Origin: Acidobacteriota bacterium
Lineage (GTDB): Bacteria > Acidobacteriota > Terriglobia > Acidiferrales > UBA7541
Assembly (NCBI GenBank): GCA_013289825.1
Contig: JABCZF010000036.1
Location: forward strand, 1-39,879
Length of the DNA stretch: 39,879 bases
Direction of reading: 5' to 3'
Part shown: positions 34,651-39,879 of the stretch, in pieces
Layout of the letters: every line of letters starts with the position of its first letter
How positions within the stretch are numbered: position 1 is the stretch's first letter
Program-made: the position numbers and the translations under genes
Notes under the pieces: generated by a model
What the model saw: the letters and a program-made list of their open reading frames with translations, nothing else
Database searches by the model: none
Told to the model about the DNA's origin: nothing

Positions 34651-35343
34651 CTACTCCGTGCGAATAGCTTGAATATTTTTTCCCTGAACCTTAATCTCGA
34701 TGCCCAGGGGGGGCCGCAGGTCCGAGCCTTGCACGATGGCACCACGCACCCAGACATTGCCGGGGAGATTTGTGAGCTTCGTGGGATCGTAAACCGTGCG
34801 ATTGCAGGGGTTGCCGACCATGGGATGCTTCGCGGCCTTGAAATCATAGTCGGTCTTCAGTCTGGTGAGGTCCGTTATGTATTCGAGCTGGCAGTTTCCG
34901 TAAGGAGCATTCATCGAGAAGGCCCAATAACCGCCCTCTTGGGAAGCAGAACTCGTGGGCAAACGAATGAGAAGTCCTTTGACGTTTTCTCCGGAAAATG
35001 CATTGCGGATGAAGAATTGTTTGGAGGTCCAGGGTTGCGCCATCTCCGGGACGCTGGCGATCCCGGGGTCCTGCTGCGTAGCGTGCGGGAGCGCGGCATT
35101 TGGATCAGGAGCAGGCGAGGGGACCTCGATTTGGGGAGGGGGTTCAGCCGGAGGGGCTTCGGCATGCCTGGGGCGGAGAATCCATCGCGCGCCAAAAAAA
35201 ACCACCAGCAATATGGCGAGAAGTGCGCCCACCATGCGGATAGCGGGATTATTTAATGGGCTGCGGCCAGAGCCGGGCGCAGAAACTCCCGGTATCTGGG
35301 GCATTTCCGCTTTGTAGCGGTCAGGTGGGGGCTGGTCCGACAT
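34651..35343 (-). CDS. Membrane-anchored hypothetical protein
   Basis: 230 residues. One transmembrane helix (about residues 37-57, MVGALLAILLVVFFGARWIL) is followed by a Pro/Ala-rich periplasmic spacer. Then comes a beta-rich domain with WAFSMNAPYGNCQLEYITDL and KHPMVGNPCNRTVYDPTK; two cysteines may pair. No family is recognised. The ATG at 35343 gives MSDQPPP, preferred over a longer frame from 35391, although the ribosome site is weak. It lies upstream of the M24 peptidase on the same strand, with 122 bp between. Confidence 0.65.
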   Translation of the reverse strand: MSDQPPPDRYKAEMPQIPGVSAPGSGRSPLNNPAIRMVGALLAILLVVFFGARWILRPRHAEAPPAEPPPQIEVPSPAPDPNAALPHATQQDPGIASVPEMAQPWTSKQFFIRNAFSGENVKGLLIRLPTSSASQEGGYWAFSMNAPYGNCQLEYITDLTRLKTDYDFKAAKHPMVGNPCNRTVYDPTKLTNLPGNVWVRGAIVQGSDLRPPLGIEIKVQGKNIQAIRTE

Positions 35344-35647
35344 TATTGTCTTGTGCTCTTTTCGCCAAAGGAGCACCCAGCACGGGGGCACTTTCGGCGC
35401 TGGAAAGGCGAAGGATTCGTTTCCCGGTTATTGTAGAGTGAGACACAACACCGGACAACACAGGTTAGTCCGGAATGGGGTGAGACGCAACCGTACTGCG
35501 CAGACAGAACGTCAAAGTTCGTGCCCTTCTAGCCAACACTCTGTTATTGAGAAGGTTACAATAAATGCCGTGAAGCTTGTCTGTAGGCCGCGGGGCCTCT
35601 AGTGTAGTAGACAGCAGGGGGGAGGACCGGCTTCCTCGCCGAATAGT
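35344..35647. other. Divergent gap upstream of the glycine-rich gene
   Basis: I see no gene in these 304 bases. TACAAT near 35548 could be a -10 box for the downstream gene, but no -35 at the right distance is convincing. A small GC hairpin (AGGCC-GCGG-GGCCT) lies near 35586. Confidence 0.35.
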
Positions 35648-38600
35648 ATGAGTCCCGAATCACGCGGAGGCGCGCGGGCATTCGTGCGCAGCCTGAACAT
35701 TCTACTGAAGTTCGCGCGCCTTTATGAATTTGGCCACGTGCGAACGGCGGCGCAGTTTGAGACTGCGTGGAAAGAGCTCCGAGGTGCGCTCGATGAGAGC
35801 AGCGGGAGCGGGCTTTTGCTTGGCGCTTCGGGAAACCAGATTTTGCTGGATGGCGTGCCGCTGGGCGCGTCCGCCGGTGAAAAAAGTTTCGCGCAAATGC
35901 TGATAGGCTCGGGAATTGCTAGCATCCACTTCTCTCCGATTTTGACACAGCCACAATTCGCCCGGTTCGTACGAGCTTTTCCGAGCGGCAATGCCAAGCC
36001 CTCCTCACTCGCAGAACAATTGAAATCCGCACTTGCTGGTGAAACCAGCATCAAGATCAACGAGATTCGCTATGTCGCAGAAGATTCTTCCGTGGCGGGC
36101 ATCAAGATGGCCGCGCAACTGACAGCGAAAGCTCTCGGCGCACAAGGCGACAAGTTTAAGGATTTCTTCGAAGACCCCAACAAGCTCCTGCAAATGATTC
36201 TTGCCGCGGAGAGTTCGCGGAGCGGCGGTGGCGGAGGCGGAGGTGGCACCGGCCCTGGCTTCGGTCCCGGCGGTGGCGGCCCTGGTGGAGTGCCAGGAGG
36301 GGGGGGCACGGGAGCTGGCGGATTTGGTTCGGGTGGCGGGTCGGGCGCAGCGAGTCAATCAGGTAGCCTTTGGGAAGGTAGCGGTAGTTCCGGCGCCGGA
36401 GGAGGTTTGGGAACCGGTAGTGCCACGGGTGGTAGAGCAGGGAGTGGACCTGGCGGCGGATCAGGTTCGGGCTCCGGAGGGCCCGGAGGCGGACCCGGAG
36501 GGAGCGGTTCGGGTGCTGGAGCTGGCATTGGCGGCGGTGGGACTGGGGTTGGCATTGGCGGTGGGACGGGGGCGGGCGGAGGAGCCGGCGTTGGCGGCGC
36601 GGCGGGCGCTGGCGGAGGAGCCACTGGAGCCAGTGGCGGAGCTGGTGCCGGCGAAGCCCCTGGAAGGTGGCTGACGGCCTCGGCGTTGCTACGCGGCAAC
36701 ACTCCCGGGGGTGGCGGCTCGGTGGCCGGTGCGCCCGGCACAGGACCCGGCGGTGGCGGCACTGGCTTCAGCGTCGCGGAAGAGGATGTCCGAGCAATGC
36801 TGGGCCTCTTTGCACAGTTGGGAAAGTCGCGCAAAGATCCGGAAGCAAAAATGGACGCTCCGACGTTTCAGTCGCGCTTAAGCGCGATGCCGGTGCGTGC
36901 GCAATTCACTTTGCAGCAGGCACTGGCAGGCTTGGCGGCGCAGGCGCCCTCGGAAAAGGCCGACAAGCCCATGTTGCTGAAGCTGGCGGAGCATGTGGCG
37001 ATCCGATTTGCTCTGGACAGCTACGAGCGCGGAGAGCTGCGCGTGAACGCCGTGAAACAACTCCTGGATCGCATGAATTCCGAGATCGGGGCTCTGCGCA
37101 AGATTTTGGGTTCGCAAGAAGAAATGATGGCCCAGGCAGGGCTGTCCGTGCAGACGTACACGGAGCTGCTCGATCAAGAGTTTTGGGAACAGGTTCCGGA
37201 AGAGAACAAGAAGGAAGTGCTCACTTCGGACGAGGCCTGGTGCGTGCCTCCGCGCAACGTGCGAGCTTTTCTCGAGGATATGCTCCGGCGCGGCGAACTG
37301 AAGACTGTCAATGAGATTTTGATGAAGTATGCGGCGTGCATCGCGCTGGAAGCGCCCGAAGCTCGGCGCACAACCGCGATTGGGCTTTCCGATCTTGCCG
37401 AGTTGTATGGCAGCGGCGACGGCAGCGCGCTTATGGAGTGCATCCGTCGGCTGGGGAATCAGCTGGCCATCGAGCGGGAGCCGGAGCTGCAAACCTTGAT
37501 AAGCGCGGCGTTCGTGCGCATGAGCCAAGAAGCAGCGTCAAAACGTTGCTATCCGGCGATGCAGCAAGCGCTCTCTTCCCTGGACAATATTGAACAGCAG
37601 CGGCCCGGATCGACGCAAAGCCTACGTCCGCGCATCGGTGCCGAAGAACGCTTGCCGGAGTTCATCGAAGAGGCGCTGCGCGGCGGACACATCGCCGATG
37701 GCATGACCGATATCCTGGCACTGATGCCAAAAGCAACGCTACAGTATGTGACGAACCGGTTCGGTCACTGCGGGTTCCGCGAAGATTGCGAAGTGCTCGG
37801 CGAAATTGTGCGTGGGCTCGGCGAGGATTCCACCCTGCGTCTACTCGAGATCCTACAAACGGCGCCTGCGCCCGAGGCCGTGGAGACCATCGGCTTGCTG
37901 AGTCATTTCGCTCCCGACGCCGTGCAGAAAATCCTTCCGGTGCGCCTGAGCCAGTGGCCGCGCTCCTCGCACGACCGGGCCGTACGGCAGCTTTCCTCTG
38001 CTCCTCCGGAGCAGAGAGCAATACTGCTGGTCTCGCTCTACGATTCGCTCGACGCTCTGATCCGGCCCCTGGCTATCGACGAAATGGGCATGAGCGGCCA
38101 GCCCGAATGCATCCCGAAGCTGGTGGAATTGGCGCAAAATGATCACATCCCGTCCTTTCACCGGCTGAAAGCCCTGGAAGCGCTAGGCCGCTTGCGCGCT
38201 TCGGCGGCCAGCCCCACGATACAGCACATCATGGATGCGCGACAGGTGTGGCGCTGGGTTTACCCCTCGGAATTGCGAATCGCAGCTGCTCAGGCGTTGA
38301 TGCGAATCGATCCCACGATGGCGCTGGAAAAACTCAGCGCCAGCGGACTGGAACGCAAAGATCTGCAACTTGAGCCGATGGATCCCGAGCCCAACTCCTC
38401 GGTGATGCGCCAGCGGCGATACGCGCGCTTGAGACTGTCGAGAAATCTGATCGCGGTGACTACCAATTTGCGCGAGAATTTCCGGCTGTCGATCCCGGAA
38501 CTCAATCTGGGCGGCGGCATTGGCTCAGGCGAACGTCACCTTGCGCCAGGTTCGCTTCTGTCCCTGAAATTCTCGCAAGGTGTGCGGCACATCAAAGCGC

Positions 38601-38773
38601 AGGCTATTGTGCGCGGTGCGCGTCCGCAAGCCATGGCTTTTGAATTTGTCGATATGGATCTGGAAGACCGCGCGCGATTGCGAAAAATCTTGCTGGAGCT
38701 TGGTGGGCTTCCGCAGGTATCAGCGGTGACCAATCGCAGCAAGCGGCGTGGCCGCGTGGCACTCAATAAGTAA
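35648..38773 (+). CDS. Gly-rich protein with HEAT-like helices and PilZ-like end
   Basis: 1041 residues with five regions. Residues 1-190 form a conserved N-terminal domain (RSLNILLKFARLYEFGHVRT, LLLGASGNQILLDGVPL, GSGIASIHFSPILTQPQFAR). Residues about 192-375 are almost all Gly, Ala, Ser and Thr and surely disordered. Residues 375-800 are charged helices. Residues 800-900 look like HEAT repeats (IPKLVELAQNDHIPSFHRL, KALEALGRL). The last 110 residues are PilZ-like: RQRRYARLRLSRN, then ELNLGGGIGSG in place of the usual DxSxxG, and FEFVDMDLEDRARLRKIL. PilZ domains bind c-di-GMP, but the altered motif leaves binding uncertain. It begins with the same N-terminus as the next gene. Confidence 0.75.
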   Translation: MSPESRGGARAFVRSLNILLKFARLYEFGHVRTAAQFETAWKELRGALDESSGSGLLLGASGNQILLDGVPLGASAGEKSFAQMLIGSGIASIHFSPILTQPQFARFVRAFPSGNAKPSSLAEQLKSALAGETSIKINEIRYVAEDSSVAGIKMAAQLTAKALGAQGDKFKDFFEDPNKLLQMILAAESSRSGGGGGGGGTGPGFGPGGGGPGGVPGGGGTGAGGFGSGGGSGAASQSGSLWEGSGSSGAGGGLGTGSATGGRAGSGPGGGSGSGSGGPGGGPGGSGSGAGAGIGGGGTGVGIGGGTGAGGGAGVGGAAGAGGGATGASGGAGAGEAPGRWLTASALLRGNTPGGGGSVAGAPGTGPGGGGTGFSVAEEDVRAMLGLFAQLGKSRKDPEAKMDAPTFQSRLSAMPVRAQFTLQQALAGLAAQAPSEKADKPMLLKLAEHVAIRFALDSYERGELRVNAVKQLLDRMNSEIGALRKILGSQEEMMAQAGLSVQTYTELLDQEFWEQVPEENKKEVLTSDEAWCVPPRNVRAFLEDMLRRGELKTVNEILMKYAACIALEAPEARRTTAIGLSDLAELYGSGDGSALMECIRRLGNQLAIEREPELQTLISAAFVRMSQEAASKRCYPAMQQALSSLDNIEQQRPGSTQSLRPRIGAEERLPEFIEEALRGGHIADGMTDILALMPKATLQYVTNRFGHCGFREDCEVLGEIVRGLGEDSTLRLLEILQTAPAPEAVETIGLLSHFAPDAVQKILPVRLSQWPRSSHDRAVRQLSSAPPEQRAILLVSLYDSLDALIRPLAIDEMGMSGQPECIPKLVELAQNDHIPSFHRLKALEALGRLRASAASPTIQHIMDARQVWRWVYPSELRIAAAQALMRIDPTMALEKLSASGLERKDLQLEPMDPEPNSSVMRQRRYARLRLSRNLIAVTTNLRENFRLSIPELNLGGGIGSGERHLAPGSLLSLKFSQGVRHIKAQAIVRGARPQAMAFEFVDMDLEDRARLRKILLELGGLPQVSAVTNRSKRRGRVALNK

Positions 38774-38990
38774 GTTACCGCAAGGATTTGACCGCGTTCA
38801 CAAGCGCGCAACCCTCCCTTCCCACCTGTCCTCACCGAGAGCGAACCCGTCCCGGTGAGCAGGCCACGCACCGGTCCTCCGAGCGGCTTGACACGAGCGA
38901 CACATAGGACCTCTGTACCATTGCCGCGAGCAGGGCATACCCCTACGGTACTAGCTAGGCAGTCCTAGTATAAGGACGGCGTGGCGGCGA
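38774..38990. other. Gap between the two paralogues
   Basis: 217 bases without a gene. A 6-bp inverted repeat TACTAG/CTAGTA and a TAGTAT hexamer near 38966 are the only structure; no matching -35 is convincing. Confidence 0.35.
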
Positions 38991-39879
38991 ATGATAGCAA
39001 ACCACAAGTCAACTTCGGGACGGGCCTTCGTAAGAAGCCTCAACATACTCCTGAAGTTTGCCCGTTTGTACGGTTTCGAGCACGCCCGTACCATCGAACA
39101 GTTGGATATCGCATGGCGCGAACTGCGAGAGGCGATTCCCACGGGAACGGACAACGGGTTGATGCTCGGCGCCACCGGTTCCCAATTGTTGCTGGATGGC
39201 GTTCCTCTGGAAGGCGCTCCGGCTGAGAAACAATTTGCGCAGTTGCTTTCCGCCGCCGGCCTTGCCAGCATTCAGTTTTTTCCCTGCATCACTCAAGACG
39301 AGATTGGCAGGTTTGCCCGGGCGTTTCCGACCGGTAAGGCAAAGCCTACCGAACTCGCCATACAATTAAAAGCCGCGCTCACGGGCGCGCAGGGCATACG
39401 TTTGAATGAGGTGTGTTTCATCGCAACGGATTCCCGATTGAAGGAGGCCAGCATGGCCGCGCAACTCGCGGCCGCTTCGCTTGGGGAAGACCAAAATGAA
39501 TTCAAAAAGTGGCTGAATGATCCCCATAAACTGCTGGAACTGATTGCTGCCGCGCAAGGTTCGAGGAGCGGCGGGATGGTTGGCTCCGGCACGGGAGCCG
39601 GTGGTTTGGGATCCGGAAGTGGAGACGCTACTGCCGGGAGCGTCAGCGGAGGAATCGGTGGTGGTGGTGGAGCTGGCGGAAACGCGGGTACTCTCGGCGA
39701 ATTCAGCGTTACAGGAGCAAGCAGCGGTGGAACGCTCACGGGCGGACCCTATGCGGCCGGAAGCGGCGTCGCTGGAGTCGCTGGCCAAGGTGCAGGTGCC
39801 TCCGGAGCGGGTCTCGGAGCGGGGCCGGGCGGCGGAGCGGGTCTAGGAGCGGGTCTCGGAGCGGGTCTCGGAGGCGGCC
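38991..39879 (+). CDS. Second Gly-rich paralogue, cut by window end
   Basis: At least 296 residues; the frame runs off the window. From ATG 38991, MIANHKSTSGRAFVRSLNIL aligns with the opening of the preceding gene, as do ARLYGFEHARTIEQLDIAWR, LMLGATGSQLLLDGVPLEGA and GLASIQFFPCITQDEIGRF. The N-terminal domain (about 185 residues) is followed by a Gly/Ala/Ser-rich linker from about residue 190 that is still running at the edge. This makes a tandem duplicate. The ATG has only a weak ribosome site. The C-terminus cannot be seen, so a PilZ-like end is expected but unproven. Confidence 0.75.
   Translation, partial: MIANHKSTSGRAFVRSLNILLKFARLYGFEHARTIEQLDIAWRELREAIPTGTDNGLMLGATGSQLLLDGVPLEGAPAEKQFAQLLSAAGLASIQFFPCITQDEIGRFARAFPTGKAKPTELAIQLKAALTGAQGIRLNEVCFIATDSRLKEASMAAQLAAASLGEDQNEFKKWLNDPHKLLELIAAAQGSRSGGMVGSGTGAGGLGSGSGDATAGSVSGGIGGGGGAGGNAGTLGEFSVTGASSGGTLTGGPYAAGSGVAGVAGQGAGASGAGLGAGPGGGAGLGAGLGAGLGGG

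Noticed and set aside
36355..36834. 159-codon Pro-rich antisense frame
   Set aside because: It is the mirror of the glycine-rich linker and has no independent support.

Overview
The window looks like a chromosomal segment of an Acidobacteriota bacterium. This is an inference from gene content: a GWxTD-domain protein, a PDZ-7TM-GAF-SpoIIE phosphatase, a secreted HEWGTF-type protein, a Kelch/IPT lipoprotein and glycine-rich HEAT/PilZ-like paralogues, all with moderately high GC. No rRNA marker is present to prove it. Gene order is mosaic, with small operons on both strands.

Layout. 1-2347 is the right end of an integrative element: a partial ribbon-helix-helix-like gene with its own promoter and palindromic operator, an excisionase-like HTH gene overlapping a tyrosine integrase, and the 3' end of a tRNA-Ala(GGC) gene as probable attachment site. 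2423-9363 holds a CPA1 Na+/H+ antiporter, two secreted or anchored proteins of unknown function, a copC-copD copper pair and a DAACS carboxylate symporter. 9655-17622 holds a GWxTD protein, a secreted serine hydrolase, a MASE1-GGDEF diguanylate cyclase, DUF4260, a Tet-like MFS exporter and an aldo/keto reductase. 18074-20851 is one large lipoprotein (four tandem repeats, IPT/TIG, Kelch propeller) followed by a strong terminator. 21207-23631 is an IS91-type insertion made of a tyrosine recombinase and an HUH transposase; it is bounded by inverted repeats and carries a Leu in place of the first HUH histidine.

23704-28581 (minus strand) runs guaB, vanZ-like, SpoIIE-type phosphatase; guaB has a clear promoter and a leader hairpin. 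28903-29259 is a decayed hicBA toxin-antitoxin pair that open-reading-frame calling would misread as one 88-residue protein. 29267-30577 is a divergent pair, a RibD/DHFR-like reductase and a TetR regulator, with a perfect 7+7 bp operator placed on the predicted reductase start site. 30896-35343 holds a secreted protein of unknown function, a YheT-type hydrolase, a Tat-exported M24 peptidase and an anchored hypothetical protein. 35648 to the end holds two tandem paralogues of a large protein with a conserved N-terminal domain, a long glycine-rich linker and, in the complete copy, HEAT-like helices and a PilZ-like C-terminus. The second copy runs off the window.

The most promising material for something undescribed is the tandem glycine-rich/PilZ-like family, the IS91-type element with terminal inverted repeats, and the regulatory region of the ribbon-helix-helix gene. 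The window also holds a diguanylate cyclase with intact GGDEF and I-site, so a c-di-GMP link to the PilZ-like protein is possible but unproven.
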